Shown: positions 34,641 through 45,015 of the stretch, piece by piece
How positions within the stretch are numbered: the stretch's first letter is position 1
Layout of the letters: every line of letters begins with the position of its first letter
Position numbers and translations under genes: made by a program
Notes under the pieces: generated by a model
Database searches by the model: none
The model's input: the letters and a program-made list of their open reading frames with translations, nothing else
What the model was told of the DNA's origin: nothing
Origin: Symsagittifera roscoffensis
Taxonomy: Eukaryota > Xenacoelomorpha > Acoela > Convolutidae
Length of the DNA stretch: 64,000 bases
Reading direction: 5' to 3'
Assembly: GCF_963678635.1 (NCBI RefSeq)
Contig: NC_087062.1
Coordinates: 67,253,415 to 67,317,414 of the forward strand

Positions 34641-35989
34641 GTCAAAAATACTTGAGCATCTTGGGTTGAAAATTAACTCCTGAAACCGAACTAGGTTGGA
34701 GGAAGAATAATATTACAATTAAGATATTTCGTAATTTGAAATTCTTTTATTTGTTAAGTACTTTTGACTTGACTTAAATTCACCTGCATTTAAATGGATT
34801 TTCAGAGCATCTGTTTTGATGTAAAAGGGTAATAATTGCCGGTTTAGTTTAAGATGATGAGGAGAAAAAATTGTTTTCATGCATTCAATGATTAAAGTAC
34901 TAATTGGTTTAGAAAAAGACCAAGGGTTTCATTTTTTTCAAAGCAGGAATTTTTTTCTGTTAAATCATATAACAAAACAAAAACAAGACACATCCAACGT
35001 TACTGGAGTGGTGACTATGTATTGAGAAGATTGCAAAAAATCGTCAAGTTTACTGAGTTTGTAAGTGAGCAAGTTGGCAATTTTTTTGGGCTCGACTACG
35101 ATATCTTTAAACTAAATAATTCACGTTGAAATCGCCCATTCTGGTTTTCTTGGACTTGGAAATTGACGACACGTCAATCGATTTTGCAAACTCTTGAATG
35201 AAGGATCTGTACAGTTGTTTAAGCGGTTTGCTTGATAGGTCCACTAGAGGAGGCTCTTTGATCAAATAATGATTTCCTTCGATCTATAAAAAATCAAATT
35301 TTGAATTCATTAGGACTAGATCATTTCTCACAAAAATTTCAGTACAAAAAAATAAAATAACCCCATATTTTGATGCTTTTCTATCTCAATGTTTTGTCTC
35401 GAAACTGTTTTCGTGAGGATTAAGAAGCTTTGATGTGTCTTTAGTAGTTAGCCATTTTTCGGGTAAACTGTGAAAACATTTTTTTCCACATCATTGAATG
35501 AATTTTTGAACTGATGTTGTTTGCTTGCAAAATTTCTGCAATTCAAATAAAATAGTTTTGGGTTTTGGTCTAGGACAATATGTTTCGGAGCATAAATTAC
35601 GTTCTATGTCAGTTGATAGAAGTTTTAAAGTAAAAATAAAAAATCATAAAGGATTTATTTTGTACTAAAGTCTAAATTATTTCTATGGTTCTTTTTGCTT
35701 CGAGATTTAATTTGTACTGTCATCGCAAAAATCGAGAGACATGGCGTGTAAACAGTTGAAGCTAATTTTAGTCGGATAAATGACAGTACAAATTACCGAC
35801 AAAAAACGAACGTCAAACAAACATAGCACGTAAATAAATGAACTAAAATAGTCGACACCTTCACTCAACCGTCCTTAAAGAAACTGAACAGTAGTAACTT
35901 TGGTAGTTGCGGTTTGTTTGACTGATGACTCTAGATTGAACTATGCTTATTATTCCAAGTGTGAGCGTTTTGATAGGCACTGTGATGGG

Positions 35990-36725
35990 CCGTGTGTTGC
36001 TGAGTTTCAATTTGGCGCTGGTAACTCTGAAATATTTGCTTTGATTTCAATGACCTCTTCGATGCGTCTTTGAACCCATTCGAGGCTTTCAATAGGACCG
36101 ACAGAAAAACTTTCCGCAGTGCAGGCAACCCAGTTATATAGTTGAGATCTAGGTTGTCATTCTACAGTTGGTTGTATTTCTTGCTTTCAAGAAACTCCGG
36201 AGCATTGCCAATAATAGTGTTGAACTCCAAATCGACATTATTCATGTCTTTGTTGCTAAAGTTACTGTTGATGAGTTCATTCAGCTCATTGATCATTTTG
36301 TTTTTAGTTTCACTGTCTGCACTTTCGAGAATTGGTGTCACCTCACACATAAGGAAAACGCTGGTTTTGAAAAGATCGTCACACTTGTTATCCAGAGCCA
36401 CAAACACGTCAAAAATTTTATCAACCGTTTTTTTGTGTTTCATAAAAATTTTGGTACCATGTTGGGGAACAAAGTCTGACTTTTGTGTTTTCTTTTTTCA
36501 ATAATTTTATTTTTTCCTTCGCGATAGACCCACGATACGAATGAATTGCTTACGCAGGAGGAATGGTGTCATCCAAGGTTAACCTAGCTTTCCACTGAAG
36601 GCGTATCTTGTCACTAAGCTTGCTGACTACTTCTTGGACGAAGACGTCGTTTCTGTGACTTTTTCATGGAAGTCGACAAAGAGTTTCTATGCCACTTTTT
36701 TGTTCCTTGCTTTCCAATCTTCAAG
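35990..36725 (-). pseudogene. Uncharacterised coding remnant, possibly retroelement gag
   Basis: Three coding-looking minus-strand stretches lie in a row. At 36,690-36,554 a frame with NDVFVQEVVSKLSDKIRLQW and a good donor (GC|GTAAGC) at its end contains a TGA upstream. At 36,486-36,162 a frame of about 108 codons is acidic and hydrophilic (MKHKKTVDKIFDVFVALDNK, then ETKNKMINELNELINSNFSN). At 36,140-36,010 a third frame has SVGPIESLEWVQRRIEEVIE. The VSKL-x-W pattern recalls the VSKLPHDLKEAW stretch of the BEL gag at 48.8 kb, so a gag relic is possible, but no zinc knuckle or RT follows. The function is not known. Confidence 0.35.
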
Positions 36726-37384
36726 TAAAAGAATCCTTTGGAGGAAATAGACGAATATGAATATAAAGATTGTTGTGTAAAAGTTGATGGCTGTTGTATT
36801 CAGCAGTTTATGAAAATGACGTACTGAATGAAAATATGATAGTCGTCTTCACCTGTCGAAGCTAAGAACGACGGCGCTTTGTATTGAATAAATTAACTGG
36901 TTTATGTCCCTAGCTCATATTCAGCAATTCAGTGTTAAATTCAGCAAGAACTAAATTTGTTCAAGGGCGGAACCTATTTAATAAAATTGTCACTATTCAA
37001 TACATTTCATATATTAAAATTTAAAGTTAAGTTTAAAATTATAGAGGCTGAAATTTGTCCGTTTTAGGAATATTAAATCTTGCCATGAGAATAATTTGCT
37101 CAACCGCTCATAATTGCAAAAACAACTGAAGACATAAATGCATAGAAAAGTTTTTGTTTCGGTAAGACAGTCAAGAAACTCGAGATTATTTGTCAGAGTT
37201 GAAATATACGCGCTCAAACTCGGTTACATTTATTTCAGTCGAGAAAATCAAAAGACTCAATCATGTTTTAAAGAGATGGACAAACCTTATCTAAGCCGGA
37301 TCAAGCCAGTTTTAGCACATACTTTTAACGGAGGAAGTTAAATTATACCACAGTTTGGTTGATAAAATTAAACGTAGCCTATTT

Positions 37385-37475
37385 TAGTCGCGACGGTCAA
37401 AACATGCCGCGATTTGGTCGAGGTATTCAATATATAAGACGAGCACCGTAATCCAAGGACCCGATGCGTCATAAT
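37385..37475 (-). repeat. Truncated satellite-related element copy
   Basis: Reverse-oriented fragment. CGCGACGGTCAAAACATGCC and TTTGGTCGAGGTATTCAATA correspond to the first repeats of the Gypsy-borne seed, and GAGCACCGTAATCCAAGGAC to its left end (GGGTCGAGGTGCT side) with many changes. It is an old copy inside the glycosyltransferase intron. Confidence 0.5.
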
Positions 37476-37716
37476 TATAAGCCAATCAAGATAATCCTTT
37501 AAACTGCCTGAATTTCGAGCTTCATCATCTCAGATTTTCAAACTTTGAATTTTTATTGGTGGACATAATTTTTGGGCATTCAAATTTCTCTTGTGTTTTT
37601 AACAAACTGAATTTGACAGCTTAAAATATGTGTTATTTTTTTGTCTGTTTTTGTTGTTTAGTTAGTATGTTGTTTATTTTTACTGAATTACAATTTGTAC
37701 TAGACATATGTTTAAG

Positions 37717-37845
37717 GAAATACTGTGTATAAAGCCTCGCAGGATAGGGAGTCGCTAGAACTGCTGAAGGTGGCCATGGTTTCCGCTGTGACAAACTACA
37801 ACCCAAGCGGGTATACGACACTCACGCGGGCCTTATTCACCACCT
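37717..37845 (+). CDS. A4GALT-like glycosyltransferase, second exon
   Basis: 129-bp exon after GTTTAAG, ending at ACCT|GTAAGA. It starts with two bases that complete the codon left open by the exon at 31,928 and leaves one base at its end, so the reading frame joins cleanly. It reads GNTVYKASQDRESLELLKVA then VSAVTNYNPSGYTTLTRALF, which matches the part of A4GALT-like enzymes after the DXD motif, where a YN..GP..LTR.L..C stretch helps to form the acceptor site. The exact acceptor was chosen because it is the only nearby AG that keeps the frame. It would not stand out as an isolated open frame. Confidence 0.75.
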
Positions 37846-38418
37846 GTAAGAACAATCAGTTATCATATTTTTATCTCGACACTTGATTCAGAGACGCTTG
37901 AAAGGGGCGCCTCTGAATACGGGCCGTAAATTTCCACAGCGTTCACCAGCGGATTTCGAGAGGGGGGTGTGAACATGAACGACCCATTTCTAGATATAGT
38001 ATTTTGCATAGCCAATCTTCTAAAATCAATGGTTTCATCATAAATTTGAAGTTTAAGCAAATGAGTGGAGTGGGAGACTGAACAAGAATATCTCAATTGT
38101 ATGCCAGTTGGGAATTTTCATGACATTTGGTAATTCATTAATTCACTGAGAATTTTTTTGACTCGAATTTTGTCCTACTTCAAAAATGACAGTTTTGGTC
38201 CTATTTTGATTCAATGGCAAATTTTGTCTGGTTTGTTTTATAAATTGCTGATTTTGCACTTGATTAAGTCGGAATGCCTAATGCCCAAACTCGGGCTGAT
38301 CACAAAAAAAATTCCAAAGGGCGAAATCTGCTGTCAAATAAACTTGTAACATAAAATCTGCAAGGCGTTGAAACCTATGTGCCAACCCAACAAAATAGAA
38401 TATTTTCAATTGTTTTAG

Positions 38419-38511
38419 TGATGGAGCATTGTGCGAAGCTCAATAAAACAGTCAACCTCAATGACAAAACCGTTGGATTGCTAGAAAAATGCGGAAAATG
38501 GTCAATTATTG
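38419..38511 (+). CDS. A4GALT-like glycosyltransferase, third exon
   Basis: 93-bp exon between TTGTTTTAG and the donor ATTG|GTCAGT (a weaker donor than that of the first exon). Phase-1 at both borders, it reads MEHCAKLNKTVNLNDKTVGL then LEKCGKWSII, with two cysteines in the positions where the family has its conserved pair after the LTR.L segment. The reading frame joins those on both sides without a stop, which is the main support for the model. Confidence 0.7.
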
Positions 38512-38644
38512 GTCAGTTAATTTCACGATTTTTCTTCTATGCTGCACACAAGTTTAGTGATTGAATTAGAATTTTCGCGGTCAAGGTTTCTGCCTGCTCA
38601 TCTCACATCTGATTTTTTCATTTCATTGAATGCTTGCATGATCA

Positions 38645-38995
38645 AGAGATCCACCCGAGTCGAGGTTATGTTTTTATGATCAGGCGGTCGCGACCAAATT
38701 TTGAATTTCCAGACTGCCGCCTTCAGAGTTGGGTGTTTTCAGACCACCGCGACCGAGGCAAGGAGTCCGCTATCGGCGCGACTTATTTTTTGACCTTGCC
38801 GCCACTTATGTGTTACCATCGCGACTGAGATACGTTATTTCCAGGCTTTGTCCGCTACTAACTTTTTGACAATCGCGACCGGGTTACGGTATTTCCAGAC
38901 TTTGTCACTGTTCAGACTACGTATTTTGTGGTCGCAGAGTTAACACCGGCGCGACCGAAAAAGTTGAAAATAAGTCGCGGACCTCAACCCAGGAA
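38645..38995 (+). repeat. CGCGACCG-rich element related to the satellite family
   Basis: About 350 bp with spaced CGCGACCG/TCGCGACT motifs every 30-50 bp and recurring TATTTCCAGACTTTG-like segments. The left end, CACCCGAGTCGAGGTTATGT, and the right end, GCGGACCTCAACCCAGG, are roughly inverted and resemble the GGGTCGAGGTG end of the Gypsy-borne seed. It is much richer in CpG than the surrounding DNA. It lies in the intron between the third and last exons of the glycosyltransferase gene. Confidence 0.55.
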
Positions 38996-40026
38996 GCAAT
39001 TGAAACACATATGAAAAAAAAAGTTTGTATTAACCCCACTACTACAACTGTTTCGGGCGTTTTAAGTGAATAAAACATAATTTGTAAACCAGGATGCATT
39101 TGAAAACGCTGTACGTGGTTTTCTCATTTGCAATTTGCAAACCAACTACAGATAGATAAAAAAAACTTCGTATTCGATGCCAGGGCAGATCTAGGACTTT
39201 CTCGATCAACGGGGGCAGATTTAAAAAAAAAATTATAAAGTTTTGACGACCTTTTCTTAAGTCGAACAAATTGAGATTTTCTGACCTCTCCTACATCACT
39301 ATAAAAACCCTATTTTGATCAAACTTTCTGCGCCAAAGGCAATTTTTGAAAAAAAAAACAGGCCAAAAAAGGCGTTTTTAGGCACTTTTTGACAAACTTT
39401 GACCAAAAAAATGCCTTTTTTGGCGAGCGCTACCCCTCAAAATTAGTCCATATTGTACAGCCAAAATAGTATCTATTGTACAGCCAATTAATACAGCCAA
39501 AAATTGATATCTTAAAATAGTACAAAGGGAGGACCAAAGAGTACAAATATAAGGCTTTAATATTGCTTAGGTCTGGAATCAAAAATTTCGCTGAAGTGAT
39601 TTTCGCGGTGTCGAGAAAAAAAGATTTTAGTGTCTTTCAGTTACGTCAGACACAAAGGCTTGTCATTTCAAGGTTATTTTAAATTTTAAGTTTTTAATGT
39701 TATTTTTTCCACACAAATCAGTATCACAAATACACGTCCTATTAGGCTGAATGATGAAGCGCATTTAACTCTTTTGCATCCTAATTCAAGTGTTGAGAAG
39801 TTTTTTTGAAAACTCAACTGGTGAATAATTGTATATTAATATTTTTTGCTATAGCTATTTATTTTTAATTGTTATTTGTAGCTCCGCTCCGTGTCAAAAA
39901 AAAAGTTATTTTAGAAAAGTTCTAATAAACGAAATTTGCCCAGATGGTTCTAATCGGAACTTCTTGTGTTAGAATTTTGCTTTTATTGACATCTTAATTC
40001 GGAGCAATTCATTTTACTTCTTTCAG
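38996..40026 (+). other. Intron, AT-rich, with a GGCGTTTTT/AAAAATGCC palindrome-like stretch
   Basis: No gene is seen. At 39,355-39,425 GGCCAAAAAAGGCGTTTTTA and CAAAAAAATGCCTTTTTTGG make an imperfect inverted and repeated stretch. At 39,450-39,500 TTGTACAGCCAA is repeated two to three times. Confidence 0.4.
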
Positions 40027-40265
40027 GACACAATAGTGGTGCTTTATGTTACGACCGAGCGCTCAACAATCGAAACGACACAGAAACGAGTCGACAGTTA
40101 CAGGAGCTCACTGAACTTGAAAACTGCTCCATGTTTCACTGGACTCAGACTTATTTTGGCCGGTCTGGAATGTTTGTCAGCCAGACTGTTGATTCAACAA
40201 CTTTGATGGCCAAACTGAGAAAATACTCTTGCCCCTATATGACCGAAATTCAGGATGTTTTCTGA
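40027..40265 (+). CDS. A4GALT-like glycosyltransferase, last coding exon
   Basis: Opens after CTTCTTTCAG with two bases completing the previous codon and ends with TGA at 40,263-40,265. The end of the frame, HWTQTYFGRSGMFVSQTVDS then LRKYSCPYMTEIQDVF, aligns with the carboxy terminus of A4GALT-type enzymes, where an xH-W stretch is followed by a short helix and a CP-x2-x-E ending. An AATAAA poly(A) signal candidate lies at 40,607-40,612. With the exons at 31,780, 37,717 and 38,419 it gives about 200 residues, which is the catalytic half of the enzyme. The amino-terminal half is missing from the window. Confidence 0.78.
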
Positions 40266-40612
40266 TTCAGTCAAATGGTATTGCGGTTATGAAAAAAAAT
40301 CTATAGTAATCTATCAACTAAACTAATTGTAATTACAACATGAATTGAAGGTCTTCTGAAAACTTTGATTAGTCCATAGATTAACCAATGGCAGAATTAA
40401 TTTTTCACTTTCCTTCGCCTTTGAAACTTTCTATTTTTATATTTTTTTTATGCGTGAAGCTACGATTTAAGGTAAGGAAGAACAAATTCAATTTCAATGG
40501 TTATTTTGCCCAGCCTTCCTTGAAGAAGGAAATCAGTAAAAAGTTACTTCAAAGTGATTTTGATGATTTTTTTGGTGATTTTTTTGTTTTTATTTCAGGA
40601 AAAAGTAATAAA

Positions 40613-41320
40613 ATGCTTTATTAACTACAGATGTGCATTCATACATATTGATGAATTTATGAATGCACTTAGCTATAAGTGCACTTTTTGAGTTCAATTG
40701 AAACTCATCTGCAGAAAGTGACGTAAATAGCACTCTCCAAATACGAAAATGTGAACAATTTCTAGTTTCGAAAGTAGAATTTTATTTATAAATTTCCAGC
40801 GGAATGAAAAGTTTAGCGATTGATCCAATTTTCTCAAGTTGGGTTAATGTTATCAGGAAAGCGTCAATCATAAATTGTTCTAAGAATTGCAATTTTTTGA
40901 ACATTGTCAGTGTTTTTTTTCTGTTTATTTGCGTTCGTTACTTTTTTCCAACTGTGAGTTGGCTATGTTTGATTTTTCAGTTTTTCTCTTAAACGTTTCC
41001 CCCAAGATAGAATCTAAGATCCGCCCATGAGAGTATTTGATATGCTTTACGAAAATTTGCGTGAGTAAACCGTAATTATTTGATGGCCAACAAAGAATGA
41101 ACATAGTTACTCAACTAATTATGTCCAGTTCAGGAAACCCAGGCCAATTTTGACACTCAAGCAAGTACTAAACACCATCAATGGGTTACAAAGCTGTCCC
41201 ATTTCCCCAACATCAGAAAAATAGAGGAAAGCACTATCAAGTAAATTTAAGTAATTAAAAACAAAAATACTTAGTTGAAATTAAGAGCTCAGCGTTGATA
41301 TGATTTTTCAAAAAAGCCAA
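40613..41320. other. AT-rich intergenic region
   Basis: No coding signal, RNA gene or repeat family is recognised between the poly(A) site of the glycosyltransferase gene and the minus-strand frames at 41.3 kb. Confidence 0.4.
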
Positions 41321-42026
41321 TCATTCTGCTAGGAGACGCAGTGGTCCTCGCCGAAATAGGAATGCAATCCCCTGGATAAATCTGGTGAGAATATAACATA
41401 GCAGAGACTTACTTAACTGCATGACCAACCAGATTGCAATAAAAAATTGTCTGTCGTTTATTTCGTCCTGACTTGAATGGCGTTGACACATCACATTAAC
41501 ATTCTGGTTTGGAGGTTTCTGTGATGATTCGACCGGACTTGACTTCGGAGTAACCGACGCAGCGAATTTAGAGTAGACGACTAGATACTGTCGCAGAGCT
41601 CTCTTTGGCTCGTTCATCTGCTTACAAAACTGGAACAAGGTCTGAAGGATGAGGAATAGAATGTATACAATGGGGGTGGTTTTGGCTGAAGTTAGTTTTT
41701 CTGCTGATTCATTGGGTACCGTAGCACTGAACCGTTTTGTCAAGAGCGAACACTGGTTTGCGACATGTATGCCTACTGAAGTGTTCAAGGATCCTTGCTG
41801 AGAGAAGGTTTTTCAGTTTTGGCTGGAACTTGTTGTCGCGAAGTGCTCGCGTGACCCTGGTTACCTAAACACTTAACGTTATTATTGATATGTTTATGGC
41901 GAGTTTTTTTCCGAATAACTTTCCTTTTGATAGTAATATGAGTATCCCCAGTAAATTTTGAGACTATTTTCTTAATAGTTAAAGAATCATCCAATTTCCA
42001 GTCAATAACTTTCCTGTAGACCTGAA
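41321..42026 (-). CDS. Hypothetical minus-strand coding region in two frames
   Basis: Two overlapping open stretches have plausible coding character. 42,026-41,785 follows a splice-acceptor-like AATGTTCAG and reads VYRKVIDWKLDDSLTIKKIV, then a basic stretch (KRKVIRKKTRHKHI) and a Ser/Lys tail. 41,810-41,321, in another frame after CTTCTCTCAG, encodes about 160 residues with two hydrophobic segments (IVYILFLILQTLFQF and FFIAIWLVMQLSKSLLCYIL) that could span a membrane. No family is recognised and neither stretch has an ATG start. It could be a spliced gene, a decayed retroelement or chance. Confidence 0.28.
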
Positions 42027-42099
42027 CATTAGAAGGATTATGGATAAATTACTTGGAGCTCTAAATTACTTGGAAACGTAAGTGAGAGTGCTGCGACCA

Positions 42100-42620
42100 G
42101 CCTTTATTTTTACTCCGCGAAAGCGGAGGGTGCATTGATTCCGGTCTCCTCTAAGGTTGACGGCTAGACCTTGCGGTCTGTGGGGACTTTTAACGCCGAA
42201 GAACCCTGAGCATGTGAAAGCGACTTCTTTTGATGTTTCCGATCCTTTGCTGACTTTGTCAGCTTCTCAAGTGCGCGATAGTGAGCTGTCTCATTAATTT
42301 CGGTCGTTGGTGTCTTGTAGCATGGGGACAAATCGCTGCTGGCAAGACCTTTCTGTTTGGCCTTTTTCTGGCGTCGCATGGGGCTCTCCAAAAAAAGGTC
42401 GGATGTTCGAACCCACCATGATCCATGCTCATTGCTTGCGAGTGAGGCAACATTACCCAGCCCAGAGAAATAACCAAAACAATTGCATGTAGTTCTTAAG
42501 CAGGAGCACAACAGCGATTCGCCGTGATGAGCTGTACAGCTCGTATGCTGGTCCTATCCCTCGTGAATAAATGGTCTTAACATGTAGTCGTCTACAGCGG
42601 GCCGGGACTCTCGCTTAGGT
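42100..42620. other. GC-richer block, unidentified
   Basis: This block is clearly richer in G+C than its surroundings. It starts with a perfect 6-bp stem capped by GAAA (CTCCGCGAAAGCGGAG, 42,113-42,128). Around 42,365-42,415 TGGCGTCGCATGG and ATGTTCGAACCC are spaced like RNA polymerase III A and B boxes, but no tRNA fold closes. The open frames here (up to 115 codons, minus) have no recognisable motifs. Confidence 0.35.
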
Positions 42621-44104
42621 AATTTCCGTGTTTGGTTAATGTGCGAATTGTTATTCAAACGGCGATTTATCAATTAAATTCTTTTCTTGGCGAATCTTAC
42701 ATCGTCGATGAGTATGGATACCGCTGATTGCATTTCCTTAAACAAGGGGTGTAGTTTCATAATGCCCATCTTTTGTTTGATAATTTGAGTCAATCCCTCT
42801 ACCAAACCACAGCAACAATGATCTGCAATAGGGTGAAAGAAAAGAAAAGTACATTTCTCTTTACAAAATTTCGACAACCGTTTGTTTTCAAGCCCTGAAA
42901 TTCGGTCTGACCGAACTGTCTATGCTCCTATGTTATTTGATGTGCCAATCGAGAAGTTTTAGGACTTAACTAGTGATTTTTGAATCTACTTAACAATACC
43001 CCCCCCCCCCCCACTCTATTGTATTAACAATTTGTTCCTGTTTTGTCCAAAAATGGACCAGTGATGTCCATTTGCTGTTTCTTATTAAGCATGGGAAAAT
43101 TTGGCAGCAGATTTGAGAAGTAAAATTTTCTCTAAAGCAAAAGAAACAACATTCGCGGCAAATATCAACTTTAGCGCAATTCAATCCGGTGATATGTTAC
43201 AATAGGTGGCAATTCTAAGTATGGCGCATGTATTAAATTTGAGAACTAATAATGCATAATAAAGTTTCATTTCATTTTTAATCAATTGTACATGCTGCTA
43301 AGATATTTTGTGTAAATACATTACTCTGACAGATAAAATGTTATTGAAAAGCTCTAAATTAACACTTTTTTGCCAAAAAATTTGGCTTTTGAAAAAAATT
43401 ATATAAATACTGTCCGAAGTATAACAAAAAGCAATCCAGCTAATTAAATTAAAATTACCACTTAGTGTAATATATCACCGAACATCCGATGTAATATGCA
43501 AGGTATTTTTTGCTAGTTGGCCGAGGTGGAAGCGGTGAAGCCAATGAGGACTGTTTTCCCGAGTTATGATGGTTTAACAATACGGTGGTCAAAATCTGGG
43601 AGTTATTGATTAAAACCCCGTACCCAACGGAGGCTAGATATAAATTTTATATAGATTATCAAGCCTAGTTTTCTCGTATTCTCTGTGCAGAAGTGATCTA
43701 TTTATTTTCTAATTTAGAAATAAACAGTTTTGGAAAGAAATAACTAAAAATCAATTCACTGCTCAACCGCAACAAGATAAACATGCTTCGAATATACACA
43801 ATAACAGTAGCAACACAATGCAAACTAAAACTTGTTGTGGTGCTAGGGACACGAGTTTTCTTGTGCGCATAAACCTTTGTTTTGCCGCTAATTTAGACTG
43901 TTGTGTTTTTGAAGTTGATATTTTTGTTGACAAAAAGTCCATGCTGAGCGTTTTTCTGAGTCTGTCAATCAATCATCTATCACTTTTTTAGGCTGGTCTG
44001 ATAGGAGAGTCATTTCTCACTTTTTATGCTAAAAGATTGGTCTGCTAAGCGATTGGTCCACACTTGTTATAACAAATTTGATTTCGCTAAAACTGTCCCT
44101 CGTC
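42621..44104. other. AT-rich region with a poly-C tract
   Basis: Nothing gene-like is recognised. A run of about 16 C lies at 42,998-43,012. Confidence 0.4.
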
Positions 44105-44109
44105 TTCAA

Positions 44110-44182
44110 GTCCTCTAACCTAGTGGTTTGCACAACCGTCTATAAATCTGAAGGTCAGGGGTTCGAGCCAAAGCATGAGACT
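44110..44182 (+). repeat. tRNA-like sequence upstream of a SINE
   Basis: TAACCTAGTGGTTTGCAC (A-box-like) and GGGGTTCGAGCC (B-box-like) are spaced as in a tRNA, with TATAAATCTGAAGGTC between them. The acceptor and T stems do not pair well, so this is a tRNA relic or the head of another SINE, not a working tRNA. Confidence 0.4.
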
Positions 44183-44210
44183 TTTTCTAGATGGATGTTG
44201 CAACACAAAT

Positions 44211-44604
44211 GTAGAGTATAGATGCATACAAAAAAACCAGAGTTTAAATGCATATAAAATAAGGACAGATGGCCGTGCGGCCAAGGGACAAGTCTCTCAC
44301 GCCGGTCAACCGGGTTCGAGTCCCCCCATACGCAGACCTTAAAACATGTAGAACCGAGGGGCTATAGCACCATTTGACCGTATTTTACTGTTTTTTGGTT
44401 CTAATTCGGTTCAGCCTTGATTAAGGCTGACCGCCAAAAAGAGCAATTTGTCTCAAAGACACTACCAACCGGTTCTTGTGGCTAGATTGCGCCGATTTGT
44501 ACCGAAACAAACTGAAGATTGAAGTTATACGATGTTTATGCTCGATAGAGATTATGATGAGTTTTTGCCGAAAAATGCTTTCATTAATTTAAACTTCTTG
44601 AACC
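44211..44604 (+). mobile_element. tRNA-derived SINE, copy 1
   Basis: 394-bp element. A tRNA-like part at about 44,263-44,335 has an A box (TGGCCGTGCGG) and a B box (GGGTTCGAGTCCC), the internal polymerase III promoter. A tRNA-unrelated body follows, with GGTTCAGCCTTGATTAAGGC near 44,408, and ends in AACTTCTTGAACC. The leading GTAGAGTATAGATGC is shared with copy 2. The acceptor stem no longer pairs, as usual for SINEs. Confidence 0.8.
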
Positions 44605-44624
44605 ATTTTTTCGTGCCCGTTGCT

Positions 44625-44640
44625 CCCCCCCCCCCTTTTC
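44625..44640. repeat. Poly-C tract
   Basis: Run of 11-12 C directly after the SINE copy (CTCCCCCCCCCCCTTTTC). One of four long C/G homopolymers in the window. Confidence 0.9.
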
Positions 44641-44756
44641 ATTGCTATGAGATTGGCAGCTGGGGAATAAAAGGACAAAGAAGAGGTTTAATTATCGTCT
44701 GCAATAGAGTTTTCTGGCTGTTATCTGAAGCATCCTTCCAAAGCAATTAGATTCCT

Positions 44757-45015
44757 GACAATATACTACAGCAGGGACTGCATTCTCGGGCTTTTACATT
44801 CCTGGCAGTATTATACAGCTGCAGCAGCATTCTCGGGCAATTCAATTTCTGGCAGGATTCTCCAGCAGTGTTCTCGGTCCACTACTGCACCTTGGACAAT
44901 CGGACGCCCCCCTCTCCAGTAGTATTCTCGGTTCACTACTGCACCTTTGACAGTTGGCCCACTACAGCCCTTCTCAAGCAGTGTCCGTGGCCCACTCTAG
45001 TCCCTCAGCAGAGCT
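44757..45015 (+). repeat. Diverged tandem repeats of about 40-65 bp
   Basis: Recurring CAGCAGTATTCTCGG-type segments, several followed by CCACTACTGCACCTTGGACA or close variants, four to six imperfect copies. No gene. Confidence 0.6.

Larger units (their letters stand above)
31929..37716 (+). other. Intron of the A4GALT-like gene with embedded repeats
   Basis: About 5.8-kb phase-1 intron. It holds a minus-strand LINE fragment (34,270-34,640), a minus-strand coding remnant (36,000-36,720) and a satellite-related fragment (37,385-37,475). Nothing is recognised in 31,929-34,270 or 34,640-35,930 apart from AT-rich sequence. Confidence 0.6.

Noticed and set aside
42307-42511. tRNA gene or SINE head in the GC-richer block (TGGCGTCGCATGG ... 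GTTCGAACCC)
   Set aside because: The boxes are spaced plausibly, but no acceptor or T stem forms and no second copy is in the window.
44263-44335. Functional tRNA gene inside the SINE
   Set aside because: A and B boxes are present but the acceptor stem does not pair and the copy at 52.5 kb shows the same long 3' body, so it is a SINE.
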